A DNA stretch of 64,000 bases from Paraphysomonas bandaiensis. Lineage: Eukaryota > Chrysophyceae. Of the stretch, positions 35,876-46,916 are shown piece after piece (position 1 is the stretch's first letter; each line of letters opens with the position of its first letter). The notes beneath the pieces were generated by a model. It made no database searches. It was not told the DNA's origin and saw only the letters and a list, made by a program, of their open reading frames with translations. Position numbers and translations under genes: made by a program. Where the stretch lies: contig CBFFRP010000362.1 in assembly GCA_965644295.1 (NCBI GenBank), positions 186,001 to 250,000 of the forward strand, written 5' to 3'.

Positions 35876-38800
35876 TCATAGGACCATACTGCTATTCTTC
35901 AATCGCCATGCTGCTTTCATCGAAGAAAGCCAACTACTTCTTACGAGAGCCTTTATAACTTGAACGTCCACTTGCAATCCACGGTCTCCAGATAGAGCAT
36001 GAAGCGACCAGCGTTCAACTTTCCACCTCCTATAGTTCAGGATATACGAGCCTAAATTAGAGTGCAACTGATGTTTATCTGTGGGACGAACAGCAGTGCG
36101 GCATATAGGCGACCCAGAACCTAGAAATCGGTTACATGTTTCCACAATCCAGTCTCTTGGCTGACTATAATAATCGTAGGCTACCAAGTCGGCATTCAAG
36201 TCAATCTGTTCCAAAGCGTGTGAGTCGTACCATTCATGCAGATCCGTCACCATCATCCAGTCTGAGTCCCGAGGGCACTGAGCGACCACTTTATCTACCA
36301 GGGAAGCGGAACTCAGAGTTGCTTTCACATCTTCTGGAATATCTATAATTCGCACACGGGTGTCATCAAGTTGTGCTAAAACCCCGTACAATCCGCTAAA
36401 CGGATCCCTATCAGTCAACGTAACTAATGCAGTCCAATGAGAGTATGTCTGATTCACAAGTGACATCAATAGTCTTCTCAATGCGGATGCAGGATTGAAA
36501 AGGCTTCCATGGTAGGTGCGAACAACGATACATACTCTGCCTTGTGGAGCCGTTTCTTTCACCATAATGCCTCTCAAAAGCTTTTCAATACGAGCAGGAG
36601 CCACGCTATCAGAGTACTTACGAATTACGGTGTAGTATCCATTTTCGCCTATCTGTTTCAAGTGTGTAAGACGCCCATAGAGATGACGCATCATGGCTTC
36701 CCCAAGCTCTTGCTTAGTACTAACAGGAGGTAAGACAAAGCCATCCACGCCGGATTGCATAATCGCCTCTTCTGACCCACCAGCAGGAGTGACCATTACC
36801 GGTACGCCCAACATCATCGCCTCCAAGACATTCAATGGAAACCCCTCGCCCACTGATACACTCATGTGCAAGTCAGCCAGTGCCACGTATTTCAGTGCGT
36901 CGTTCGAAAATGGAAAAAACTTGACTCGAGACTTTAACACAGACGAGGACTGGACATAACTTTGCAATCCTTGAGCGTAGCTGCTGTCTCCCATCCCTCC
37001 ACTTGTCGACGCAGCACCGATAACTAGCAACACAAAGCTTCTATTCCCGAATATGCTACCTCCAGCAAAATCTAACGCTTCGACTAGTAATTGCTGTCGC
37101 TTTCTCTTACAAATGGTGCCAACTATGGAAATTACGAATGCATCGGAATCTATATTAAGGGAAGCTCGTAATTCACCCCTTGAGCCATTTGTGTAAGTGG
37201 ATCTGCTTAACACATCACCTTCCACAACAAATCCGCGAAAGGTTTGAAAATGTCCGGTGTCATATTGAGACCACACCGCACGCAATTTGTCAGCAACGAA
37301 AACAACATTATCAGCATTATGAAGCAGATTTCGAAGGCGATAATCGCAATTCAGCTCCGGAAACGGCACAATATACGAGAAGTTATGAGGGGGAATTAGA
37401 TGTTGAGCTGTGAGTTCGGACTCATGTATTACCCACACTATCTTAGGATGGGATCCCCGCAAATCCGGGCGAGTACTTATATATCTCGTCCAAACGATGG
37501 TGTTCACAAACACAAGGTCTAACGAAATAAACAACTCTCCCAACACAGCATCCAGCGTATTTGGCATCTTTCCAGATATGATATACAGTTGAGCTTTGGT
37601 TTTATTTATCTCTTCCTCCAGGCGACCACGATGTTTTGAAATAAAAGTTACATCATGGCCCATTGCGGCCATGTATCTGCCAATATCATACAGTAGCCGA
37701 GGTGCCCCATCCATATTCATAGAGTGCATGAGTATGCCAATATGGTAGCCTGCTCGGCGTCCAATAATATTGTCAGCTAAAGACGACGCCTCCTTCTCAG
37801 ATTGATCAATTAACTTTACTCGACTAGACGCAATAGCATTGCGTGCTGACGCCAAAGAGTTTGCTGTAAAATAAGAAACAACGTTTGAAGTCTCTTTATT
37901 GGGCATGTAAAATAAGAACTCCATAGGGTTAGGTGTCATGCCTCGATACCAGTCCCGCTTATGAAATATATTCAGGTCTATATTTGCACACCTGCCCATA
38001 ACAACTCAATAAGTAATATATATTACAGAAATATACACTCATAAAGTACGTAAATATCACTTGCATACGTGTAGAAGGCAATTTCAGTTATCGGAACAGT
38101 ATTTCGTTAACTCAGCACATTTAAACAATTAAATATATTTAAACAGCGGAATGAATTCACCACCTAGTATATCCATCTGCTCCTGTTTGAAGCCCATATC
38201 CGACGAGAGTCTCACTTCTATTATACCACACACGGAAGTCGGTTTTCCAATAGGAAGTTTGCATAGAGCCTATATTATATCCATCCTTCAATACAACACG
38301 AGAAAATTCAGATTCTCTATAGAAATTCGCATGATCACTCTCTACAGGTGAAAATATGCCAACCCGGAGACCGATATTGAGCGCTGTGGAGTCGAATGCC
38401 ATCAGCCCAGATGTAACATGCGGAACTGCTCTGCCCACACCATCAGGACAATTGACCGACAAACCCACCAATTTTGTGCTCTTAGAAATTCGAGAAATGA
38501 AAGCAGATGTCCAATGACTATGATACCAGAGTGGGGTAAATGGACCAACAACTGCATCCGTTAGACAAACGAACGTATCGTGATTCTCAGACCTTGTAGC
38601 CAACCCAACACCGAGCGCTTCAAAGGAAAAACAAGATTTATTCCAGGAAACGACGCGCAAGTTCGGTAGCGGTGGAAACTTCACTGTATGAGAGCCGCAT
38701 GTGACAACGACATAATCCACAGCTGGATGCGGAAATTTATAAGCATCTGCCAATACGGTAGATTCAAGAAAAAACATTATCCTGCTGCGGTGGAAGGATC

Positions 38801-40283
38801 TTTTTTCAGAGTATGCGTACACCACAAGAGTCCTGCCCTTCGGAACATCATTAGGTACGGCCACAGAATTCGCCTTATCTTCGTCATGACCAAATTTCTC
38901 GACAGCCCAGGCGACGTAATTCTTCGTAATTATAGAATAATTTCCGCTTTCTCTAGACACAAAAAGTGTTTCATACGGATGTGGTGTATATTCGGTAGAC
39001 GGTACTAACTCACACACACGACCTTCTATAGAGCCGAACATGATGAAATGCTCTCGGGCTTTACGCAGTGTCATATCGTTCAGATCTCCATAGTAGTCAC
39101 GGTACCCTTTGTAATCGCAGGGAATATGACACCTGCGTCCCTCTTGTGGATGATATGAAAGGAACTGATATCGCGCACTGGAGAGTTCTACCCTGGACAA
39201 CTCAGGATACCTTCCTTTCCAGTCCGTCCATACACACTGGAGCTGTCGAGAGGATAATGGAGAGCAGTGACCATCAGATCGGTGCAACCACCTTCTCCAG
39301 TCGTGACCAACAGGTTGACCATGTAGTGCGGCCATGTTGTATCCCACAACCAGTATCGTGTACGTGAGCTCCAAGGGTTCAAAAGTATACATCTTTCGAT
39401 CCATGATCTCCATTACACTTCTATCGAACGCCAACGGTCCAGGTGAGAAATAAGGAACTAAAGGGTACACACTAGCATACGGTATTTGTGTCATATCTGG
39501 GCATTTTAGATGACTACCCACCAGTCTAACATTTTCGTCTAGTAGTGACAGATACGCTTCTGCCCAGAAGCTGTATGGGGTGCTACTCCAGTATGCAGGC
39601 AGTAGTGGTCCAAGCAGGGACGAATCAAGCACAACAAACTTCTCATGTGATTTCCAATCGAAGCCTTTTAATGCACATCCTAGTGGTCGCAGAAAATGAG
39701 AACGACAAGAATCAAATTTTGATTCTGACAACTCAATAACTCCTGCTGTGGCATACTCCAGCATCAGGTTCTTGTCGATCCGCTCATGCAGCACACCAAA
39801 TGTCACAAACATATGCGGAAACCTACTCAACGCCTTTTTGCTGACCCGCGACAAATATCGCATGTACAGACTCACGCTACTAACTACCGCATCGTCCTTA
39901 CTGGGCTCGACTATGTACACGACCAGGGCCGTCTGATGACCATCAGAAGACGTATGGTATGCCTCAAATGGTGCAAGAGGACGAAGAGTTTTACCTGTTG
40001 ACCATGAGACTGGAAGAGACATTTGCAAGCGATCAAACTCAGGCAAATCGTGCGATTCATTGGCTTCTTGCAACCTAGTATTGACATCGTTCCCCTCCAG
40101 CGAGTTCCGGTGTAACATGAGGAGGTTGACGGTCATAGATAGTATGAGCATACACACTATGAGAGAAATGAAATGTTTACGAATAACTAACACTGTCATC
40201 TTTATATCAGCACATGTTTTCAACACCTTCAATATATCGAAGTCACTGGAATTAGCCAATGAAAAAGCGTGAATGTAAAACAC
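35876..40283 (-). CDS. Multidomain Golgi-type glycosyltransferase (type II membrane protein)
   Basis: Two exons: 38164-40283 and 35876-37991, with a 172-bp intron; frame is kept through an Arg codon; 1411 aa. A start at Met29 (40199) would put the membrane anchor (HFISLIVCMLILSMTVNLLML) right at the N-terminus. Module 1 and module 3 are tandem related transferase-like domains: VVLDSSLLGPLLPAYW...RLVGSHLKCPD and VCLTDAVVGPFTPLWY...KLVGLSVNCPD. Between them is a YYGDLNDM...HFIMFGSIEGR motif seen in polysaccharide proteins. Module 4 (exon 2) is a GT-B/GT4 domain with GILMHSMNMDGAPRLL, the Rossmann strand FVISIVGTICKRKR and the donor-site motif EGFPLNVLEAMMLGVPVM. The last ~250 residues (RVCIVVRTYHG..., SLVNQTYSHW, DSDWMMVTD) resemble GT2/GT-A. 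It probably builds cell-wall or secreted glycan in the Golgi; substrates are unknown. Confidence 0.8.
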
Positions 40284-40520
40284 TTCGTTTTCACTTCTCT
40301 ATCCAGCACGACTAACACGAATATGCGGATAAAAGAGGAAGCGGTGCTAGTCTTTGGATGCTGCACACTTCATAGACACGGTGTCTTCAGTCAGACTGTG
40401 AGGAAGCCAACCAACTCAATGGATTTGATGTACCACAGCAGTGCAACATGTATACAGCAGCAGCGGTATGTAGAGTGCAGTACTGTATATGTACCATATA
40501 CAACTGGTATAGGACGATTA
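40284..40520. promoter_or_regulatory. Upstream region of the multidomain glycosyltransferase
   Basis: Contains CCACAGCAGTGCAAC, ATGTATACAGCAGCAGC near 40449 and ACTGTATATGTACCATATAC near 40483. These are inverse forms of the TACTGCTGTATAC motif found in the divergent promoters. Confidence 0.4.
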
Positions 40521-40531
40521 CCGCCGCTTTT
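40516..40531 (+). repeat. GATTACCGCCGCTTTT repeat, copy 1
   Basis: Exact 16-bp GC-rich word GATTACCGCCGCTTTT. It also occurs at 40723-40738 (same strand) and 47581-47596 (opposite strand), always in AT-rich non-coding DNA. Confidence 0.8.
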
Positions 40532-41768
40532 TTGGCCATTTGCAGATGTCCATTATTCGACACACAGAGCATCAATTGAAATACAAATTATATCAGAATA
40601 TCAAGCATACTCTCGACTTTGTGTCATTATAATCGACTTTGTGCTCTCATGAACTCATTGTTGTGTTATTTAAGTTTCAAATGAGTGCCTTAAGCGTTTT
40701 TTTGACTTTTTTTGGAGCTCACGATTACCGCCGCTTTTCAACCGCCTGACTTCCAACATTTCGACATCAAACTCATTGTTTGGCTGAATATGTCTGCGCA
40801 CAGAGAAATGTTAATGGAGGAAATAATACCGTTAGACTAATTCAGAGGTACTGGACTCGAATCTGTCGTCAGATTCTTATATTTCGTTGAGTATCAATAG
40901 TTACAGCATGATGCACCACTCAACTCACATTTGTACATTTCCTGCAATATTGACACAACCTGACCAAATTGGGCTGTATTGACAACAGTCTAGGTCGTTT
41001 ATACAGTATGCATTGTCAAACGGTAATCTACGATATCAGTGTTTATGAATAGTGTCCACTTCTCGTGTCTTAATTCACTTTTCACAATTTGGGGACCTGG
41101 ACCAATCAGTGTGATGTCAATGAGAAAAGTGTAAACACAAGTGATAAACTTCACGTTTAGAGTGGGATGAGGAATTTGATGCCACCTAGGCGTTAACTAA
41201 GCGATATCATTCCTCTATTTTCAATATTGCCAGAGCGTTGTGGAGGCTCATATAGAAGAACTTATCAGTGTCGAAGAATTTAGCTATCGTTCTTCAATAA
41301 TGAATCAGCAGTGAACCTTATGTGCTACGCATCCTACCAGCAATCTAACAGGCTTAAGAAGTTTGGGTTACTAAGTGTTGCGAGTGCATGATATGGTGCA
41401 ACCAAGATGAGTGTTAAAAGTTAAAAGGTGTCACTGGGTGGATATTTACGAGGGTCGAGATATGCATCATGATTACTTTTTGCTACTTTTCTCTATCAAT
41501 AGTGGAACATATTTGTGCTTAGCTATTTAAGTGTGATGGAATATGCAATTGGCAGGGTCAATTATCAATTACCCACGACCATAATTCTAATATATAGGAC
41601 TTTAGTCATGTGCCTAAGTAGCTGATTTGGTGATACCTAGCTAGTTATATATTGATTGCTAATTGCTAGTTAGAGTAATTATTTAATATAATCAAAAATT
41701 CGAATGACAGGCTTTGATAATAAAGCAATAACAGCTCAACGTGAAAGCAATAACAAATGCGAAAATGT
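40521..41768. other. Intergenic, no gene seen
   Basis: About 1.25 kb of AT-rich DNA before the transposon. No coding or RNA gene is recognised. It includes the second copy of the GATTACCGCC word. Confidence 0.6.
40723..40738 (+). repeat. GATTACCGCCGCTTTT repeat, copy 2
   Basis: Exact copy of the 16-bp word at 40516. The following CAACCG resembles the CGAACTG that follows the word (read on the opposite strand) at 47581-47596. Confidence 0.8.
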
Positions 41769-41777
41769 GTGATAGAA
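41769..41777. repeat. Target-site duplication, left
   Basis: GTGATAGAA, identical to 43915-43923, directly abutting the GGGATC terminus of the transposon. Confidence 0.85.
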
Positions 41778-43914
41778 GGGATCTATTATTGAACCTAGTC
41801 AAATTGGTGTAATCTCCTAGTCACACCAAAATTGGTGTAAAAACCTAGTCAAGCGGTTGAAAAACCTAGTCATTTAATAATTCATATTTTCAGTTTACAA
41901 TGACTAGGTTTTATGGTATTCACCTAGTCAAAAATAAAAATTTTCATTCAAACATGGGAGCATACTCTAGCCATCAATTGATAAATGTAGATATTGTATA
42001 CATGCAATACATAACATTATAACGTTGCATTCCAATGAGAAATTGGACAATTTCTCGTGACCATGTCCGGTGCAATTCCATAGCTTCCCAAGGGCCATGA
42101 CATCGGTGGGTTCACCGTTGATGAGGGACACCTCGCTGCATTGTGAGTCTTGATGGAGATCAACATGTGCTTCACATCAATGTTCCCTGAGCACATAATT
42201 AAGATATGTAGAGAGTTATAAATGTATTTTACATACCTCACAAGCGATATTGGGTTTGCACTTGATTATTAAGAGATCTCCCGTACAACATACATAATAT
42301 TATACTGTGGTGCCTGTCATACAATGATTAGCACTCACAAGATTGTGAAACATATTGTGTCATACAATGATCAACAGTCACAAGAACGCAAAATATATTG
42401 TAATATATAAATGCAGAGTACATATCTATTGCACATACCTCTCTAGAGGTAGGATCAATAGCTGCTAGTACCCACAGCGCGGGCAGCTGTAGACAAGAAC
42501 GATAATAATATAGGTTTCGCTCTTGATTTTGTAAGCTTCCTCCCTTACAACATATATATGCTGTGGTACCTATAATACAGTGATCCGTACTCTATTAAAA
42601 CGCATCAGTACAATATAAAACCTAGTCATACACTTACAGTTCAGAGGACCTGAATCCAAAATACGACATACTCATAAGCCAGTCAGAAAGCAAGATGCTG
42701 TAAGACTGATGACACACTCCTCATGATGATGCTGTAAGACTGATGACACACTCCTCATGATGATGCTGTAAGACTGATGACACAATCTTCATGATACTGT
42801 AAGACTGATGACACACTCCTCATGATACTGTAAGACTGATGACACACTCATGATGCTGTAAGACTGATGACACACTCCTCATGATGATGCTGTAAGACTG
42901 ATGACACACTCCTCATGATGATGCTGTAAGACTGATGACACACTCATGATGATGATGCTGTAAGACTGATGACACACTCCTCATGATGATGCTGTAAGAC
43001 TGATGACACACTCCTCATGATGATGCTGTAAGACTGATGACACACTCCTCATGATGATGCTGTAAGACTGATGACACACTCATGATGATGATGCTGTAAG
43101 ACTGATGACACAATCTTCATGATACTGTAAGACTGATGACACACTCATGATGCTGTAAGACTGATGACACACTCATGATGCTGTAAGACTGATGACACAC
43201 TCATGATGCTGTAAGACTGATGACACACTCATGATGCTGTAAGACTGATGACACACTCATGATACTGTAAGACTGATGACACACTCATGATGCTGTAAGA
43301 CTGATGACACACTCATGATGCTGATGTTCTGATTGATGCTGCTCTACAGTCCACTTCAATGATGCTGCTTTTAGAAGTTTGTTCCCTGAAAACCTCCTTT
43401 TTTTCTTCGTTGGACTAAAAATAGGGAGATTTATGCACCCCTGAAAGCCAATACAGCAATCGAAGTCATTCAGTGCTGAAGTGAAGGAAGATGAGCGCCA
43501 TCACTCCCAGCATATGAAGATCTCAAGATGTCCTGCGGATCATAGAGTGAGTTATACCCACAGCTTCATGGACCCTCCTCCCCATAACACTCACAGGGAC
43601 CATCGCTATATGCATACATGCTACAGATAGGCTAGATAGACATACACGTACATCTGTGTTATGTAGATATGTATATATGAGCTTATTGTTATGTTTGAGT
43701 GTTTGTTTTGATGCTCTGTAAGCCACTAATATATTGTGTGGTGTGAGATGGTATCTTAGACAGTCACAGTGTGTAATCAATGGATATAAGAACGACTAGG
43801 TTGAATACCAAAGTTGACTAGGTTGAGTCATTTATTACTTTGACTAGGTTATTCCACCAAAAATAGCGTGACTAGGTAATTCAACCAATTTGACTAGGTT
43901 GAATAATATTTCCC
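41778..43914. mobile_element. Non-autonomous DNA transposon, 2137 bp, with 9-bp target duplication
   Basis: The ends are inverted repeats: left GGGATCTATTATTGAACC then TAGTCAAATTGGT; right end read backwards GGGAAATATTATTCAACC then TAGTCAAATTGGT (about 31 bp, three mismatches). Both ends are flanked by a perfect 9-bp direct repeat GTGATAGAA. Subterminal regions carry many CCTAGTCA / TGACTAGG words on both strands, which look like transposase-binding sites. The interior has no transposase-like frame; it is largely a roughly 30-bp tandem array (42694-43320). A 9-bp duplication with GGG...CCC ends fits Mutator-like (8-11 bp) or Merlin-like (8-9 bp) elements. A decayed short relative is at 2363-2577. 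Confidence 0.85.
42694..43320 (+). repeat. Tandem repeat array inside the transposon (about 20 units)
   Basis: About 20 units of 26-33 bp built on CTGTAAGACTGATGACACA followed by variable CTCCTCATGATGATG, CTCATGATG or ATCTTCATGATA. The variable spacers occur in a partly repeated order, which suggests duplication of multi-unit blocks. No long frame stays open through it. Confidence 0.9.
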
Positions 43915-43923
43915 GTGATAGAA
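43915..43923. repeat. Target-site duplication, right
   Basis: GTGATAGAA, identical to 41769-41777, directly following the TTTCCC terminus of the transposon. Confidence 0.85.
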
Positions 43924-44347
43924 AATGAGATGCACACATTAATAGTGAGCAGAATAACTAAATAGATGGTTGTCTCGGCGATTGTTGTAGTGAGCGGACA
44001 TTGGTTCTTCTAGTACTGCCACATACCACGCGTTTGTGGTAGTATTGATCCCTGGTGCCACCACCTCTGCTGACGGTTTTGGCATATGGTCACCAGCTCG
44101 TCCAGTCGTCCAGCGTGGGGCCTGCAGCTACTTTATTTCTACTTGCTTCGTTACCCGTTCTCCCTGCCCTTCTGGAGTCTAACTGCAAACTTCTTATTCT
44201 GCTGCTCTTATTGTCGCACTCGTTCAACCGTGTTATAGAGCACACAGTGCCCGTGTGTCAGTCCTACCCGCAATAGTGTCCTCCTGCTGTCTTCGGTTGG
44301 TGGGTCGGCGCAGAATGCCTTCAAACCCAAGTGTTGTCAAACCCCAT
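43924..44347. other. Intergenic, no gene seen
   Basis: About 420 bp between the DNA transposon and the LTR-like repeat. A 73-codon open frame (44055-44276) is Leu-rich and unsupported. Confidence 0.5.
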
Positions 44348-44349
44348 AT

Positions 44350-44631
44350 CCCATTCTGAGCGCGTACTTAGGTAGATTCGGATGGGGGCCGGGTGGGTAC
44401 CTAACTAATACTTGATTTAAGTCCCATACGTCATTTGCTAGCTACCTACTGAACCCAACTAGCTACATCATTATCACATGGTATTCAGCGCTGAATATGC
44501 AGTGAGAACCCAGAGTGGGGAACTGCTGAACTAAGCAATGTGTACATAGGTAGAGGTGCGCGGTCGCAGCACTCAGCAGCACCCACTAGAGGGCCGCACG
44601 CAGTAATTAGTTACGCTGTCAATATGGGGCA
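44350..44631 (+). repeat. Long direct repeat, left copy
   Basis: Nearly identical to 46466-46750, from CCCATTCTGAGCGCGTAC to GTCAATATGGGGCA. Differences seen include C/T in ACGTCATTTG vs ACGTTATTTG and T/A in TTAGTTACG vs TTAGATACG. Confidence 0.9.
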
Positions 44632-44865
44632 GTTATAGTTGCTCCATCTGATGATCTCTCTGTATATATGTTGTGACAGTATTCTATCTCTGAGAGGTCA
44701 TATCAGTTAACTATAATTACAATATGAGTGTATCACAACCAGCAGCTAATACACACACACTGATCGCAATATATCTATGCTAATGGAGCTCACCATCCGT
44801 TTATTAGTTCGAGTTAGGATTGAGATAGTGATAGATATTTAAGATATGGCTCTATGACATGGCAT

Positions 44866-44891
44866 ACTATACTATACTATACTATACTATC
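44866..44891 (+). repeat. (ACTAT)n microsatellite
   Basis: About five tandem ACTAT units, inside the interval between the two long direct repeats. Confidence 0.8.
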
Positions 44892-45486
44892 ATTCTAGTG
44901 GATGTGTCTGTATATCGTAAGATATTCCATACATGGAGATAATTAACAAATTCCATATTTTAAACTATTTATTTTAAAAATGACAGAAATGAGTCTGATT
45001 ATTAATCGACAGTGTCAAAACGCATACACTCAACACTTTAAACACACCTTAAGATATTTGGAAGTATTCCAGTCCAATCAGTAGGTTTTGATATATATCA
45101 AACAACTGGAACAAAGGTGACATACAGCAGTGTGCGTGTATTTACTGTGTATATCCAGCACACAGCCACTCGCCATATAACGCGGTTCCTGCTATTCCCA
45201 CACATAAACCGTTGGAACTTCCACGTCACACACACCATTTCACTTCACACATACACACTTTTCAGTATCCAGTCTCATATACATACATCTACATCATCAA
45301 TCATCATATTGTAAACTTCTGTTAATTTAATGGATATAAGTATTGACGTTCTCAGGCAGGTTTTCCGGGAGGAGTTTAACTCCGCAATAAAGCCTAATTA
45401 TTAATATATAGACAGGCTAACCTCTGTGGAAGTCAGTACACTTGTAACTACCATGAAGATGGCAAACTCATCCGTCGGAAGAGATG

Positions 45487-45698
45487 ATTCTCTTTCTGTT
45501 GTGCCCAAAGGCTTTATTTCGGAGAAGCTTTTGTCTTTATTCCAGTCATTTACTAATCCACTGGGAAGGCTCTCGTTGCCAGCAACAAGTAGATTGCCAA
45601 TCGTTTGAGGATACTCACAAGTCGGGTTCGTCCCATCTTGTTTGGGCACAACAGAAAGAGAATGGATTAGTAAATGATTGGAATAAAGACAAAAGCTT
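45487..45698. repeat. Shuffled inverted duplication
   Basis: Segments A (45487-45506, ATTCTCTTTCTGTTGTGCCC) and B (45525-45560, starting AAGCTTTTGTC) recur inverted as A' (45644-45663) and B' (45663-45698). A and B are 18 bp apart in the first copy. In the second, A' and B' touch and their order is permuted relative to a simple inversion. As a result both strands encode the peptide GLVNDWNKDKS. Confidence 0.85.
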
Positions 45699-46465
45699 GC
45701 GTTTGCTGCGAGAATACGACCCCACATACGAAACAGACGTTGATAGTGGCAATGAGTGGAGTGAACGGTCAAGAAATCGACGGTTGCGTGTAGCACGTAC
45801 AATAGGAATAACGCGAGCGCAGCTAAACTTCGCACAGTTGACACTGTAGGGTTGTTCTTATGGTGGTATACAGGGGTATTCCGGTACGACCGGGGTAGTT
45901 AGATGAATCAGGTCCTTTACGGCATGAGGATTTTTGATGAATTGTCAATTTAAGCCGGTATACCCTTTAGTCAAGCTTTGACGGAGTAACTAAATACCTT
46001 CCACTTTTAACACGTCCTTCTCACGCACCGCTCACTCACAAACAGACCCTGCAACACTCACAACCACAGCACATCCCCTTAAGCCGATTTAAGCTTAGTA
46101 ATAGTAAGAAGAATGTTGTGATTATTAGAGTGTAAAGTGATGAACACAGTAAAGTAGAAATTGAATAATAATGCAGCACATAACTATCACATACAACGGA
46201 ATAGTTAGAAGTATAATAACTGACAATGACGATCAAGTATTTTCAACAGGTACAATCATTAATTCTGTAATAACCAGCTATCCGGTTATTTTATGCTATA
46301 TAAGCTCTCTATTGTATATACTTAAGTTTGATTCACTTTTATATTTGATGTAATCTCCGAATTATGCAGATTTCAGAGAGACTTGAGGTCACTGTTCAGG
46401 ATACGATAATAGCGTTAAACAGGAGTACAATGATCGCTCTACCCCTCATCCAGGGTAGTTGTTAT

Positions 46466-46750
46466 TGCCCCATTCTGAGCGCGTACTTAGGTAGATTCGG
46501 ATGGGGGCCGGGTGGGTACCTAACTAATACTTGATTTAAGTCCCATACGTTATTTGCTAGCTACCTACTGAACCCAACTAGCTACATCATTATCACATGG
46601 TATTCAGCGCTGAATATGCAGGGAGAACCCAGAGTGGGGAACTGCTGAACTAAGCAATGTGTACATAAGTAGAGGTGCGCGGTCGCAGCAGTCAGCAGCA
46701 CCCACTAGAGGGCCGCACGCAGTAATTAGATACGCTGTCAATATGGGGCA
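46466..46750 (+). repeat. Long direct repeat, right copy
   Basis: Complete form of the repeat, TGCCCCATTCTGAG ... TCAATATGGGGCA, with an imperfect ~20-bp terminal inversion (TGCCCCAT / ATGGGGCA plus TGA..GCGTA). Confidence 0.9.
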
Positions 46751-46756
46751 CCCCAT

Positions 46757-46916
46757 CACTAGTGAAATGGAGAAGTTCAAAAGAAGTTCATAAGGTAGTT
46801 CGCTCAAGTTCATTGTTGCATGAACTACCATTTGAACTTTCACACTCCACACTTTTTATGAACTGCCTTTTGAACTACCTTATAACTACCTTTTCAGCTT
46901 CCTGATTTCACTAGTG
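46757..46916. mobile_element. Foldback MITE, 160 bp
   Basis: Both ends carry CACTAGTGAAAT followed by GGAGAAG or, inverted, CAGGAAG. Inside, the words AGGTAGTTC and GAACTACC/GAACTGCC occur on both arms, so most of the element can fold on itself. It begins 6 bp after the right long repeat. If TGAAAT is the true terminus, CTAG would be the target duplication. It has no coding capacity. Confidence 0.7.

Larger units (their letters stand above)
44348..46750. mobile_element. Possible non-autonomous LTR-type element
   Basis: A direct-repeat pair of about 284 bp (44350-44631 and 46466-46750, only a few mismatches) brackets 1.8 kb. The right copy begins TGCCCCAT and ends ATGGGGCA, the TG...CA inverted termini of LTRs; the first bases of the left copy are altered. 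CCCCAT precedes the left copy (44342-44347) and follows the right (46751-46756), a possible target duplication. The interior has no reverse transcriptase or integrase. A short frame from ATG 45331 (MDISIDVLRQVFREEFNSAI) and a broken frame around 45426-45608 might be a gag-like relic. No clear primer-binding site or polypurine tract is visible. Two independent MITE insertions would be the alternative. Confidence 0.5.

Noticed and set aside
42694-43320. CRISPR-like array of ~30-bp repeats
   Set aside because: There are no unique spacers; units are directly tandem and share sequence throughout, and the DNA is eukaryotic. It is a satellite inside a transposon.
45401-45849. Opposed 121- and 147-codon genes
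   Set aside because: Both derive from the shuffled inverted duplication, which forces similar peptides on the two strands. At most a relic of a gag-like frame remains.
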